DNA from: an uncultured Granulosicoccaceae bacterium
GTDB lineage: Bacteria; Pseudomonadota; Gammaproteobacteria; Granulosicoccales; Granulosicoccaceae
Length of the DNA: 64,000 bases
Assembly: GCA_937927895.1 (NCBI GenBank)
Contig: CALGKA010000098.1
Span: forward strand, 1 to 64,000
Reading direction: 5' to 3'
How positions within the stretch are numbered: position 1 is the first letter of the stretch; the number at the start of each line of letters is the position of its first letter. Shown in pieces: positions 8,894 through 20,887 of the stretch. The position numbers were made by a program, and so were the translations under genes. The notes beneath the pieces were generated by a model that saw only the letters and a program-made list of their open reading frames with translations, was not told the origin of the DNA and made no database searches.

Positions 8894-10585
8894 CTAGCCC
8901 TGAAGGCAGGTATGATCTGACATATAGATATCTACACTCACCCCGGAGGGTAGCTTGCGCTGCTGCATCTGTAAGCGCCTGTATTGGTTATCTTGTAACC
9001 AATTTTCTATTTCCCCTAGCATCTCACCATAAAGACCTGTCTTTAACTCTGGATAATTAATAAAAACAAACATTTTGATTTGATAGTCTTTGATATCTTG
9101 CTGGAAACGCTGGTAATTGAAATTTTCAGTGGCGTAGGTTTCAGCAAGTGAAATGGTATTGACGCCGGTATTTAAATGCAGCAGGACGGCATCGTTACTC
9201 CACAAAGATTGTCTACTTTGAGTAGCAACCCTGCCAACACATTGATCAATCACCTCTGCAAGTGTGCTGCTCTCATTCACTTTAAGTGACACAAGCTCTA
9301 CACTTTCCGTACCGCGCCTGGAGAAGTCTGCACTACCAGACATAAGATTGAACTGCGTGACCAAATAAACACTCGCCAAAGCCACAGTCAACCATCGACC
9401 ATAGGCCCACCTTGATTGCCAAACACGCTCAGCAAACAAACAAACAATGACAAAAAGCCCCGGATAAACCTGGTACAGATAACGCGGTGTAATATTAATC
9501 GGGGTGTCCGTAAGATTCGCATAAATCAAGTAAGAAACAAACACCACAGCATGCAGTAACGAACAAGCGATCACAGTAGATCTAAATGTCAGGTGCATGG
9601 CAGCTGTGGTGGTTCTGTAGCGTTTCACCTCAATGATCATTGCTAATATAAAAATACTTACCAGTATCAGCAGGAAAATAACAAACATCACAAAAGTTAG
9701 ATCACCGCGATACACAAACCCAATACGAAAACCGATAAGCTCAGAGGTCTCGCGAATAAGTGACTCTATAGCTACATAAAACGAATTGCCTTCCAGTACT
9801 CCTGTGCGTCGCTCTACTCCACCGGTTAACTGCTGAGTTCGTAATAACAATGAAACAAATGCCAGTATTGGCGCACTGCTGAATAGTACTAATCGCTTTA
9901 TTGTCTTTACGGATAAAACACTGCCCGGTGAAAAGCCCGCACTAACAATAGACAGAAAAAATATAGCGGCTGTAAAAGACGCCGCAACTAACACCCCTGA
10001 GTATCTGGTATAAATACTTGCCGCCACAAAAAGCCCGGCGACAAAGTAAGCTCGAAGCTTTGTCTCATTACTGGCAGGAAGACAATACAACGCTGCTAGA
10101 ATTAGAAAGCTAAACAACGGCTCTGATATCAGGGCAAAAATATAAACCCATGATCGCGCGGTCAGGTAGAAGATCAACGCACAAGCGATCGCAAAAATTG
10201 TTTCGACTTCACATTTTTTTAGTATCAGATAGACCACGAGCGCTGCGAGCAGATTGACAAGCAAGTTAATCAATAAGGTTGCGCTCTTTAGCTCAATGCC
10301 GGCATAACTCAGTAGCACTTGCAGTGCCGGAAGCCCCGGTGGCCATACGGTCTGTGGAGCTGGGAACTTTCCCTGGAAATGAGGCTCGTATATCAGGGCA
10401 TTGGTTGAGAACCCATTGCCCGCAAGCCAATTGGCAGCGCTCGACAAATACTGCACACCATCGTCCATTATCAGACGTGGTTCCCAAAGGATCCAAGCGA
10501 CAACGTTACACCCAAGTATGAGTACAACCACCGCCGCAACAATAACTGCGGGGCACTTAAGAAGGTGAGACTTAGGTTTCAGCAT
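8894..10585 (-). CDS. GT-C fold membrane glycosyltransferase (ArnT/PMT-like)
   Basis: About 563 residues with many hydrophobic segments spread through residues 10-450 and a soluble C-terminal part. The first extracytoplasmic loop carries the acidic motif IMDDGVQY and then WPPGLPALQ, resembling the catalytic loop of GT39/GT83-like enzymes that use polyprenyl-phosphate sugars. The acceptor is unknown. The ATG at 10585 is chosen over a TTG one codon earlier. It is divergent from a sulfotransferase gene, so both may modify a surface glycan; that link is inference. Confidence 0.7.
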   Translation of the reverse strand: MLKPKSHLLKCPAVIVAAVVVLILGCNVVAWILWEPRLIMDDGVQYLSSAANWLAGNGFSTNALIYEPHFQGKFPAPQTVWPPGLPALQVLLSYAGIELKSATLLINLLVNLLAALVVYLILKKCEVETIFAIACALIFYLTARSWVYIFALISEPLFSFLILAALYCLPASNETKLRAYFVAGLFVAASIYTRYSGVLVAASFTAAIFFLSIVSAGFSPGSVLSVKTIKRLVLFSSAPILAFVSLLLRTQQLTGGVERRTGVLEGNSFYVAIESLIRETSELIGFRIGFVYRGDLTFVMFVIFLLILVSIFILAMIIEVKRYRTTTAAMHLTFRSTVIACSLLHAVVFVSYLIYANLTDTPINITPRYLYQVYPGLFVIVCLFAERVWQSRWAYGRWLTVALASVYLVTQFNLMSGSADFSRRGTESVELVSLKVNESSTLAEVIDQCVGRVATQSRQSLWSNDAVLLHLNTGVNTISLAETYATENFNYQRFQQDIKDYQIKMFVFINYPELKTGLYGEMLGEIENWLQDNQYRRLQMQQRKLPSGVSVDIYMSDHTCLQG

Positions 10586-10865
10586 CAAAATTTACAATAC
10601 ATGGGGGTTTATATGCATGTTAAGGTAAAGAAATACATGGTAGTTTTGACTAAAACTATCACCCTAAGATTAGCAGACCTCTGTTTTTGGTACTGAGAAC
10701 TATCAATCCTTGGGCTAAATCTATTTTGATATTCGCTTTCTTAAACTTTGCGTTTATTCAATCTCGAAATTAGTAGTTCACAGCAAACCCCTACAATGGT
10801 TTTATACGTAATTGGTGTCAGGATTAACTTCACCACTACACCAGTTAACCGAAGATGCTAAAACA

Positions 10866-11918
10866 ATGTGGCTCAGTGAAAAATTAAAATCATCACTCTC
10901 AAGGTTCATACCTAAACACGTCCATGATCCGTTTGGACTTATTGGTCGTATGTTAAAATCTAAAGAGCGTGCAGCGATCTTTACACTATTACTGACAGGG
11001 CTTGGTGTACTGCTCACGCCCCTTGATATGTTACTTCAGTATATCGAGAAACGCCGCAAACCAAAGCAACTCTCTAATCGCAGCAACGGACCGCACATTA
11101 TTATCTGCGGCCCTGCGAGAAGCGGCACTACTTTGGTCTACCAAATGCTGACAGATGCCCTGCCAGTGGCCTATGTTAAAAATTTTACAGTGCTTTTTTC
11201 AAGGGCCCCCATTTTGGCTTCAGCCTGGTTTAGCCGCAACAAGAAAAAAGGCACCGACAAGTCCTATAAAAACTATTACGGAAAAACCGCAGGCTTTCAG
11301 TCACCGAGTGAAGCAAATCATCTTTGGAACGGATGGGTAGATGGCGACGCATCCGGATTTCGTACGCAAATGAATGCAGATGGCGGCAGGCGCATGGCCG
11401 AATTTTTCACCCGGTTCTCTGCGTTGCACCAATTGCCGACACTCTCAAAGAATAACAACGCTAATGCATTTGCTGACGTGATCGCAGATCATCTGGATAA
11501 CGTGTACTTCATTTGCATGAGGCGAGATACACGCTACCTTGCACAATCACTCATTACGGCAAGAATGGAGATTAACGGCAATATCAACCAAAGCTATGGA
11601 GTTACAGATGTCACCAGCTTAGATCAAGCTGATCCGATTGCTGAAGTCATTGACCAAATCACATTTTTAAATAACCTTGCGATCGAACAACAACAAAAAA
11701 TAGGCAAAGATCGATTTTGGTTTGTTGACTACGAAGAGTTTTGCAAAAACCCTCAGCTGCTTGTTGACAGAGTAAAGCGCGAAATATTAACCACCCAATC
11801 AGACCCCGCCCCGGTTAGCCTTCAGCCAATTAAAAATAACAACAAAATCACTAACCCTGAGTTATTTGAAAGACTACAATCGTTGCTACGCACTGCAAGA
11901 AGCCAGACTACTGCATAG
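10866..11918 (+). CDS. Sulfotransferase family protein
   Basis: A 350-residue protein from the ATG at 10866; an in-frame TTG at 10812 would add 18 residues. The 5'-phosphosulfate loop is visible as GPARSGTT near residue 82, after a hydrophobic stretch at about residues 38-55 that may be a membrane anchor. The FICMRRDTRYLAQS segment resembles the 3'-phosphate-binding RDPR-type strand. Such enzymes transfer sulfate from PAPS to glycans, lipids or other acceptors. No PAPS synthesis genes are in the window. The acceptor cannot be named. Confidence 0.75.
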   Translation: MWLSEKLKSSLSRFIPKHVHDPFGLIGRMLKSKERAAIFTLLLTGLGVLLTPLDMLLQYIEKRRKPKQLSNRSNGPHIIICGPARSGTTLVYQMLTDALPVAYVKNFTVLFSRAPILASAWFSRNKKKGTDKSYKNYYGKTAGFQSPSEANHLWNGWVDGDASGFRTQMNADGGRRMAEFFTRFSALHQLPTLSKNNNANAFADVIADHLDNVYFICMRRDTRYLAQSLITARMEINGNINQSYGVTDVTSLDQADPIAEVIDQITFLNNLAIEQQQKIGKDRFWFVDYEEFCKNPQLLVDRVKREILTTQSDPAPVSLQPIKNNNKITNPELFERLQSLLRTARSQTTA

Positions 11919-11934
11919 CTTTATGTGTATAGCT

Positions 11935-14199
<2,265 letters not shown>

Positions 14200-14349
14200 C
14201 TACAAAGGTTAATGCTGAATAAAAAGGGCAAGAGAAATAAGAGTCTCTCCCAGAGAGCATTGTATTCAATATAGTGATCAAGAGGAATAGAGCTTTGGGG
14301 TCTTTGGAATCTAAGGCGTAAACACTAGCGTTCGCATAATCTTTAAATC

Positions 14350-14379
14350 AAAAAGCCCCGCACGAACGGCGAGGCTTTT
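14350..14379 (-). terminator. Intrinsic terminator after the OmpA-like gene
   Basis: AAAAGCC-CCGC pairs with GGCG-AGGCTTTT around a short loop. On the minus strand the stem is followed by TTTTTGATTT. It lies 25 bp downstream of the OmpA-like stop codon. Confidence 0.8.
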
Positions 14380-14404
14380 GGTGTGTAACAACGCAATGGG
14401 CTTC

Positions 14405-15484
14405 TTACCTTACCCGTAATTCCACTCTTCTGTTACGGGCTCGTCCCTCTGCGGTATCATTGCTGTCTCTGGGAGACAATTCACCGTAGGCACGCGCACG
14501 TAGTTGGTCTTGGCTTATTAGCCCCTGACCATGCAGGTACTTAACAACAGACACGGCGCGGCGCTTGGATAGATCATGGTTATATTCTTGACTACCGACA
14601 CTATCTGTATGCGCTGCGATTTCTACTACTGTGTTCGAACACCTTGCCAGCGTGCTTGCGACACCATCGAGAATTTGTGCAGACTCTCCGACGATATCAG
14701 CTGAATTACTAGCAAAAGTAACCCCTTCAAGCACACCACCTAAAGTCGCGCATTGGTCAATAGCCGGCACAAGAGCTGCGGCCACAACTGGTTCCACAGG
14801 TTTGGGGGCTTCTGCCATAGGTACGCGGCCAGCGCGCTTGCGACCCATTCGATACATCAGTGCTAGCTGGGCGTATTTTGCATCTTCATTAAAAAGGAAT
14901 CCTTCAGCACGAACTCCAACACCGATGGCAGTCATGTATTCAACCCCGGCACCATACAACACGCGAGATGTGTCTGCATCATCAAAGGGAATATCACCGA
15001 CCATAGTATTTTCTAATTTGCCCATTCCAAGTCGGCCATAAGCAGTTAAGCCCTGGCGTTTAAAACGATCGCGGTCTGCACCGGCATATAAAAGTGCACT
15101 AACACCATCAACGTGATAATTGACTCGACCTTGAGGCGATAAACCAGCGCTGCCTAAGTCTGCTGAGTGCGCTTCTATTGATAAATATTTGTTTAGATCC
15201 ATACCGACCGTAATCTGACCAGCGGGCTCTACTCGATCATCGACATCAAAACCATCATCTGCTGATATATCAGGCTCCATACGACTCGATCCGATACCGA
15301 TTGAACCATAGAGCCCGCGCGCCAGCCGATCATCATAGTTTGTGGAAGTGTCCATATTACGTAATGTGGCACAACCGCTAAATAACAGTGTGCTTGCCAC
15401 AACCGCTGCCAACGTGACGCCACGTCGCTGATAACAATAGTTCGTTACAGACAATTTTTCTGTCAACTCACTTACTGGAAACAT
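14405..15484 (-). CDS. OmpA-family outer-membrane lipoprotein
   Basis: A 359-residue protein from the ATG at 15484, chosen because AGAGGG precedes it and a lipoprotein signal follows (hydrophobic run then LLFSGC, Cys38). The middle (about residues 50-210) looks like a small beta-barrel with repeated amphipathic strands (YGSIGIGSS, YLSIEAHSADLG, LYGAGVEY, AQLALMYRMG). The C-terminal 110 residues are an OmpA peptidoglycan-binding domain: TFASNSADI, AAHTDSVGSQEYN, LSKRRAVSV and RNRRVEL. It probably tethers the outer membrane to peptidoglycan. Confidence 0.85.
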   Translation of the reverse strand: MFPVSELTEKLSVTNYCYQRRGVTLAAVVASTLLFSGCATLRNMDTSTNYDDRLARGLYGSIGIGSSRMEPDISADDGFDVDDRVEPAGQITVGMDLNKYLSIEAHSADLGSAGLSPQGRVNYHVDGVSALLYAGADRDRFKRQGLTAYGRLGMGKLENTMVGDIPFDDADTSRVLYGAGVEYMTAIGVGVRAEGFLFNEDAKYAQLALMYRMGRKRAGRVPMAEAPKPVEPVVAAALVPAIDQCATLGGVLEGVTFASNSADIVGESAQILDGVASTLARCSNTVVEIAAHTDSVGSQEYNHDLSKRRAVSVVKYLHGQGLISQDQLRARAYGELSPRDSNDTAEGRARNRRVELRVR

Positions 15485-15770
15485 CAGTATTACCCTCTTA
15501 AGAATATGCACCCTTCTCACCCAACAGAATGCAATAAAATAAAGAGTTGCCGCATAAAAAATGATCACTGGAAATTGAGTGACCTGAACATTCTGTGTTT
15601 GATATATAGACGACAAGATTAGGATTGCCAGGGAAATAACGTAACTTAAGAGTTCACATTTCCAATCGCTAAGAAAGCGATGCACACACAAAGATTTTAC
15701 TTAGTGTTAGTCTGGAGAAAAGCTATAAATAAAAGTTATAGAACGCCTACTGGATTACTGCATACAACTA

Positions 15771-16526
15771 TTAGCGCATGTAGTTAGGTGCAAGCTTTAA
15801 GCGGGTTGTAGGATCAGTGCCTATGTGTCGCATTAGCCTTTTGTAAATCCGGCCAGAGACAAAGAAAATAAACATTGAGATAACCAGAAAGTACAGGCCG
15901 GCTACACCAAAGTGCAGAAAAATATTGTAGTCACGCTCGAATAATTCACCGGCTTTATTCATTATGTCTTTCTGACCATTGATAACAGGCAGCGTAAAGT
16001 AGACCAGGGCTGTAGCATGAAACAGGAATACTACTTCGTTGGTATACGCGGGCCACGCCAAGCGAATCATGTTCGGCCATGTGACAGTTCTAAAAATCTG
16101 CCTGCGGTTCATACCAAAAGCCATTGCAGCTTCCACCTCACCTTTCGGCAATGTACGCAATGCACCGTAAAATATTTCTGCGGCGTAGGCGCTGGTATTT
16201 AATATTAATACCATGGGTCCAATAAACAATGGGTGCATAACGATATGAGCTATGCCCATGGGTTTCCAATGACTTAAATTAAACGCCAACATTATAGAGT
16301 AAAACATAAAGAACTGAATAAATAACGGCGAACCTCTGAACGCATAAATATAAATACGCGCTACTCTAGAGATGATTCCATTAGAGCTATTTTTCATTAC
16401 TGCTAATAAAACAGCCAGTGGAAACCCGATAGGAATAGAAGCAAGTGCGAAATAAATATTAAAAAGTGATGGCCGCGCAAGCTCGATGATATCCTGCACG
16501 AGGGCGTTATCAAGCAACCAATCCAT
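15771..16526 (-). CDS. Polar amino-acid ABC transporter permease (HisM/ArtM-like)
   Basis: A 251-residue inner-membrane permease with about five membrane segments. The cytoplasmic EAA loop that contacts the ATPase reads EVEAAMAFGMNRRQIF. RGSPLFIQ near residue 65 is a signature of the HisM/GlnP family. It overlaps the preceding permease gene by one base (TAATG), and the two would form the heterodimeric channel. No ATP-binding subunit follows, so the ATPase must be encoded elsewhere. Confidence 0.9.
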   Translation of the reverse strand: MDWLLDNALVQDIIELARPSLFNIYFALASIPIGFPLAVLLAVMKNSSNGIISRVARIYIYAFRGSPLFIQFFMFYSIMLAFNLSHWKPMGIAHIVMHPLFIGPMVLILNTSAYAAEIFYGALRTLPKGEVEAAMAFGMNRRQIFRTVTWPNMIRLAWPAYTNEVVFLFHATALVYFTLPVINGQKDIMNKAGELFERDYNIFLHFGVAGLYFLVISMFIFFVSGRIYKRLMRHIGTDPTTRLKLAPNYMR

Positions 16527-17371
16527 TAGTGCTCTCCGTGTAACGCAAGGCCACGGCTTGCCCGCCTTTGCAACCAGGCAAAGACACGCTCAGAAAGTAT
16601 CGCTAACAAAATATAGAACAGAAAAAGTACAAAATAATATTTCCAGCGCCAATCAGGATGCACCAACCCTACACGGCTTGAATAATTCGGCGCACCCAGG
16701 CGATCAGCCCACTGGACAATATCGGCTATTTGCAACAACGATAAAAAGCTTGTTGCCTTAAGCAACAGCATCCATACATTCGATAAGCCCGGTAAAGCAT
16801 ACACCCACATTTGCCGTACCTGAAAATTCCAAAAGATTTGCCGTGAGCTAAAACCGTAAGCACGTGCGGCTTCAAGCTGCCCTTTAGGCACTGAGTTCAT
16901 AGCACCGTGCACAACATTAGCGGCAAACGCGCCATAGACTATGCCAAGTGAGACACAGGCCATAATCAAATACTCTGTGGTGGACAAGTACCACTGGGCA
17001 GCCGAACAAGGCGGCCAATTAACCGCAGTAGCGAGCTCTTCCGCGCTGCACAAACGGCGCGACATAAACCATTCCACCGTTTGTTCAAAGGCCAAAGGGA
17101 AGAACAAGAATACAAGCACATCAGGAATACCACGGACCATAGTGGTGTAACCAAGACCCAACCAGCGCAATGGTGCAAACCCTGCGCGCCGTGCAGCTGC
17201 ACCAAGCACACCAAACACTACCGCCAACAACGCCCCAAACACAGCTGCAAGCAACGTAAAACGCACACTCGCATACCACGCCAGGTGCTTGCCGTTAGTG
17301 AAGTAATCAAACCAGCTGGAAGCCTGTTCGCCAATGTTTAAGGCGAGCCAGGCAGAGAGGGAGTCGAGCAT
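16526..17371 (-). CDS. Polar amino-acid ABC transporter permease (HisQ/ArtQ-like)
   Basis: A 281-residue permease with the family signatures RGIPDVLVF and the EAA loop QLEAARAYGFSSRQIFWN. It is longer than usual HisQ because of a loop of about 45 residues (residues 110-155, with two cysteines) between the RGIPDV helix and the next membrane segments. It is separated from the binding protein by an intrinsic terminator and coupled to the second permease. Confidence 0.9.
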   Translation of the reverse strand: MLDSLSAWLALNIGEQASSWFDYFTNGKHLAWYASVRFTLLAAVFGALLAVVFGVLGAAARRAGFAPLRWLGLGYTTMVRGIPDVLVFLFFPLAFEQTVEWFMSRRLCSAEELATAVNWPPCSAAQWYLSTTEYLIMACVSLGIVYGAFAANVVHGAMNSVPKGQLEAARAYGFSSRQIFWNFQVRQMWVYALPGLSNVWMLLLKATSFLSLLQIADIVQWADRLGAPNYSSRVGLVHPDWRWKYYFVLFLFYILLAILSERVFAWLQRRASRGLALHGEH

Positions 17372-17405
17372 TTTTAGATTCTAACAAGGCCTGCACATTA
17401 ACGCG

Positions 17406-17438
17406 AAAAAAAAGCCGGGAAGCAATCGCTTCTCGGCT
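17406..17438 (-). terminator. Intrinsic terminator between binding protein and permeases
   Basis: AGCCGGGAAGC-aatc-GCTTCTCGGCT forms an 11-pair stem with one G-U pair, and a run of eight T follows on the minus strand. Placed between the binding-protein gene and the permeases, it would make the binding protein more abundant than the membrane subunits. Confidence 0.85.
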
Positions 17439-17501
17439 CTCTTAGTTTACAGCTACGTGGTCAGTAAAGCCCTTGTATAGTGCCGTTACTGACAAACAAG
17501 C

Positions 17502-18251
17502 TTAGTTTTCGAAGAAAGGACCCGCTTCGAAAAATTCCATGATGAGCTTGTCTACTGTGCCATCTGCTTTCATAGACTCAAGCGCCGCATTCATTTTTGC
17601 AGCAAGGTCTGTATCTTCCTTGCGCATACCCATAGCAACACCGCCACCGATAGAAACATCAGGGCCGACGAATGAAATTGCACCTGAACTACCATCAACC
17701 ACAGGCGCCAGGAAGGAGTTATCTGCCAAAAGCAGGTCAATGTTTCCAGCCATTAGATCAGCTACTGATTGGTCAGGCGTTTCGTAAGTCAAAATGGTAT
17801 TGCCATCAGCAAGATTTGACTCTACATAAGCTGCCTGGATAGTCGCTCCCTGCGCTCCAATTTTAAGACCTTTCAAGTTATCAAAATCAACTTCCAGACC
17901 TTTGGCACCCACATACTTTGATGGATCCGGCGGGTAGTATTCGGCGCTGAAATTAATGGTTTCTTTGCGCTCATCAGTGACTGACATACCAGCCATAATG
18001 ATGTCGTAGTTGCCAGCAATAAGATTGGGGATAATTGAATCCCACTCATTCACTACAAACTCACAGCTAACACCTGCGCGCTTGCACATTTCATTGCCCA
18101 GCTCAATTTCGTAACCTGCCAGGTCGCCATTGTCATCCAGGAAGTTCCAAGGAGCGTAAGCACCCTCAGTACCAATTCTGACGTCAGCTGCTATCGCCGC
18201 ACCTGAACCCACCAAAGTGCTAAGCGCTAAGCCTAAAAGTAGTTTTTTCAT
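17502..18251 (-). CDS. Periplasmic basic/polar amino-acid binding protein (HisJ/ArtJ-like)
   Basis: A 249-residue SBP_bac_3 family receptor that delivers its ligand to the two permeases encoded downstream. The signal peptide covers residues 1-21 (KKLLLGLAL...AIAA). Mature features include RIGTEGAYAPWNF, NEWDSIIPNLIAGNYDIIMAGM and SVTDERKETINFS, where the aromatic and aspartate residues fit a cationic amino-acid pocket (His/Lys/Arg/ornithine/octopine). The ribosome site is GGAGAC. The exact ligand cannot be decided from sequence. Confidence 0.9.
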   Translation of the reverse strand: MKKLLLGLALSTLVGSGAAIAADVRIGTEGAYAPWNFLDDNGDLAGYEIELGNEMCKRAGVSCEFVVNEWDSIIPNLIAGNYDIIMAGMSVTDERKETINFSAEYYPPDPSKYVGAKGLEVDFDNLKGLKIGAQGATIQAAYVESNLADGNTILTYETPDQSVADLMAGNIDLLLADNSFLAPVVDGSSGAISFVGPDVSIGGGVAMGMRKEDTDLAAKMNAALESMKADGTVDKLIMEFFEAGPFFEN

Positions 18252-18526
18252 TAATTTTGTCTCCGGGTAATGTAATAATTATTGCACAGTCACGGCCACT
18301 GCACATGGGCGACAGCTTACTCTAGATACAAGAAAAAGTCCTACTGATACCGACCCAAGCTGGCTAAATTCCACGGTGATTCCAACCTGGAGCACACTTT
18401 ACAGCGTCGTGAACATCAGCCGTTGAACCGACCCACTCTATTAAGCCTCGGCGTGATTATCGAGCGCCAATAAAAGTAGTAACAAATACGTTACACAGAC
18501 TGCATTGTGGATGGCCATCGGCGCTT
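18252..18526. other. Upstream region of the amino-acid binding protein gene
   Basis: Non-coding stretch between the pseudogene end and the binding-protein start. It presumably contains that gene's promoter. I see no confident operator or terminator. Confidence 0.4.
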
Positions 18527-19297
18527 TTAAATTGCCACCTCATCGGAGTCCAGAATTGCAATTCGAGCCACCCGGCTAACTTTCGACTGTTCGTTATAGA
18601 TTACTGGCATTTGACACTGCCACTTGCTCCCTAGATCGCGGCGCTGTATCAGCGCTACCATAAAGTGCGCGATATTGACTCGGCTGCTCTTACCTAAGTT
18701 AAATATAGCAATGCGTATAGGTGACTGATGCACCGTGTACCCTGAGACTTCAGTGTCTGAAGTTAACGCATCGGGACGCACTGCCACTCTATAAAGGTAT
18801 GCGCCTGCCCTGCTTTAGCTACGCAAAAATTCAGCGGCTTTTTCATTGTCTATTTGTGGTGGCAGCAACACACGAAGCATGGCTACTACAATACGCTGAC
18901 TTAGCGGTGGCTTTTCTGCGATATCTTTATTGGTGTTCGCCACTGTATTCATTAGGGTCAACTTTGTAACTGCAGTTGATTGTTAAGTTCAATGGCTTCA
19001 CATAAGCAGGTTAAGGTATCTGTTACCAATCGCCGGGGATGACCAAAGAGCCCCATAAAACTCAGATTATGACCAAAACAAAAAAACAACAGCACTACAA
19101 CCCGATACGTGCTCCGCTATTTCAGCTGCACTTAGCGCATGCACGTGGGCTTGAATTTCAACCAAATTGGCATGATCCGGCAGCGCATCCAGCGATCACA
19201 CAATAGCCCGGAATTCAGCCCCTTTTTCTAGCAGTTGCTCCACTACCAATCTACCTGTGGCACCGCTTGCCCCAACAACCAACACCTTGTCGTTCAG
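18527..19297 (-). pseudogene. Broken NAD(P)-binding SDR-family oxidoreductase
   Basis: Read on the minus strand, the frames join into one atypical SDR/NmrA-like protein. The first part, NDKVLVVGASGATGRLVV then KGAEFRAIV, is stopped by TGA at 19196-19198 where an arginine codon would fit. The frame then continues to SGCSAVV, shifts at a poly-T run near 19083, and reads [16 protein letters not shown] further shift gives QRIVVAMLRVLLPPQIDNE, and a last one gives VRPDAL...IFNLGKSSRVNIAHFM...QMPVIYN. The start codon position also reads CTG. At least three disruptions make it a pseudogene. Confidence 0.85.
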
Positions 19298-19398
19298 CTA
19301 AGCTTCCCTCTGAACGAGAGTGTAACCCAGATCTGATTCAATCGCGCAACACCCCCTAGATGCTAAACTATAGGGGTTAATCAATACGATAGCGGCCA

Positions 19399-20304
19399 AT
19401 GAAATCAATAGAAATTGTAGAAGTCTCACCAAGAGACGGTATTCAAAACGAAGCAACGCTGCTTTCTACTGACACGAAAGTTGAGCTAATAACAAGAGCC
19501 GTAACGGCCGGTGCTACACGCATAGAGGTGACAAGCTTCGTCAACCCGAAACTGGTACCACAAATGGCTGACGCCGATAATGTCGCCGCACTTCTCCCCC
19601 GGGACAACAACGTGAGCTACATTGGTTTAGCGCTAAACAAACGTGGCTACGAACGCGCTATAGCAGCACACTTGCACGAGGCCAACATGGTGGTCAGCGC
19701 AAGTGATACTTTTGGCCAACGCAACCAAGGCACGGATACCGAAGGCACACTGCGTAACTTTGCAGCAATAATGTCACACGACTCGGCCAGCATAAAAAAG
19801 GGCGTTACCATAACCACCGCATTCGGATGCCCATTCGATGGTGAAGTCCCAATGGCAAGATTACTTGATGTTGTCAGCCGCTGTGTAGAAACCGAACCAT
19901 TTGAAATTGGCATTGCAGATACTATTGGCGTCGCAACACCTTTTGCTGTTACCGAACGCATCGATGCAATACGACAACAACACCCGGACATTCCACTGCG
20001 ACTGCATTTTCATAACACTCGTAATACCGGCATTGCCAATGCCTGGGCCGCAGTACTTGCAGGTGCGACCACTCTTGATTCAAGCTTTGGCGGTGTAGGC
20101 GGCTGCCCTTTTGCACCCAACGCGACTGGCAATATCGCAACGGAAGATCTACTCTTTATGTTGCATCGATCTGGTATCAGAACCGGCATATCTTTAGAGG
20201 CCGCCATCCAGACCGCCCACTGGATTGAACAACAACTTGGCAAAACCGCGCCTGGTATGGTCATGAAGGCAGGAACCTTCCCTGCTACCGATCAACCGGC
20301 CTAG
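19399..20304 (+). CDS. mvaB: Hydroxymethylglutaryl-CoA lyase family protein
   Basis: A 301-residue TIM-barrel enzyme of the HMGL-like family. It cleaves HMG-CoA to acetoacetate and acetyl-CoA, the last step of leucine breakdown. EVSPRDGIQNE at residues 8-18 carries the catalytic Arg and metal-binding Asp. Later come LRLHFHNTRNTG, with the metal histidines, and the GGVGGCPFAP loop with the catalytic Cys. No other leucine-pathway (liu) genes flank it, so a related acyl-CoA lyase activity is possible. Confidence 0.88.
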   Translation: MKSIEIVEVSPRDGIQNEATLLSTDTKVELITRAVTAGATRIEVTSFVNPKLVPQMADADNVAALLPRDNNVSYIGLALNKRGYERAIAAHLHEANMVVSASDTFGQRNQGTDTEGTLRNFAAIMSHDSASIKKGVTITTAFGCPFDGEVPMARLLDVVSRCVETEPFEIGIADTIGVATPFAVTERIDAIRQQHPDIPLRLHFHNTRNTGIANAWAAVLAGATTLDSSFGGVGGCPFAPNATGNIATEDLLFMLHRSGIRTGISLEAAIQTAHWIEQQLGKTAPGMVMKAGTFPATDQPA

Positions 20305-20393
20305 TTACAACATAAGCAAATCACTGACTAAACCCCACTAATTTGATAGCTTCACCGCTCAAGAATATTTGAAACTTAGGAAACACACCAGCA

Positions 20394-20819
20394 ATGATAA
20401 AAGCATTACAAGGCTCCTCACCAGGCGTACTACTCACCCGCATCCTAGTTGCCGCAGTTGTTGTGTTTGGCACCTATAATCCTTCTGGCAAATCCGTTTA
20501 TCACTGGATCATGGCACAGCCGGATAAATCTGATGCCTGGGTAATTTTAGCTGGCATTGTAGTTATCCTTCTTAACCTTGCTTTACTTATTGCCGCTTGG
20601 AAGGCACTAGGATTTCTTGGTACCACTATCGTACTTATTCTGTTTGCAGCACTCGTGTATCTGTCATTTCAAGAAGCCTGGGTCGGCAGCAACAGTGATT
20701 CAGTACAATGGCTAGCTTTGATTTTATATAGCCTCTACTTAGGCGTAGGCTTGGCGGGGGCGATTTTATGGCGCAGAGCCACAGGACAAGTGGTGGTTGA
20801 AGACTCCGACGATGTCTAA
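20394..20819 (+). CDS. Small four-helix membrane protein, DUF6524-like
   Basis: 141 residues with about four hydrophobic segments: near 12-28, 45-67, 72-90 and 103-124. The N-terminal phrase TRILVAAVVVFGTYNPSG..Y is typical of the DUF6524 family, whose function is not known. A good intrinsic terminator follows the stop. I recognise the family by pattern only. Confidence 0.75.
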   Translation: MIKALQGSSPGVLLTRILVAAVVVFGTYNPSGKSVYHWIMAQPDKSDAWVILAGIVVILLNLALLIAAWKALGFLGTTIVLILFAALVYLSFQEAWVGSNSDSVQWLALILYSLYLGVGLAGAILWRRATGQVVVEDSDDV

Positions 20820-20849
20820 TCACCAGCCTATCCATCGTTAAAAATATAA

Positions 20850-20875
20850 GGGCAGCAAACGCTGCCCTTTCTTTT
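20850..20875 (+). terminator. Intrinsic terminator after the small membrane protein gene
   Basis: GGGCAGC-aaac-GCTGCCC is followed by TTTCTTTT on the plus strand, about 30 bp after the stop codon and just before the next gene. Confidence 0.85.
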
Positions 20876-20887
20876 GCCTGATCCCCC

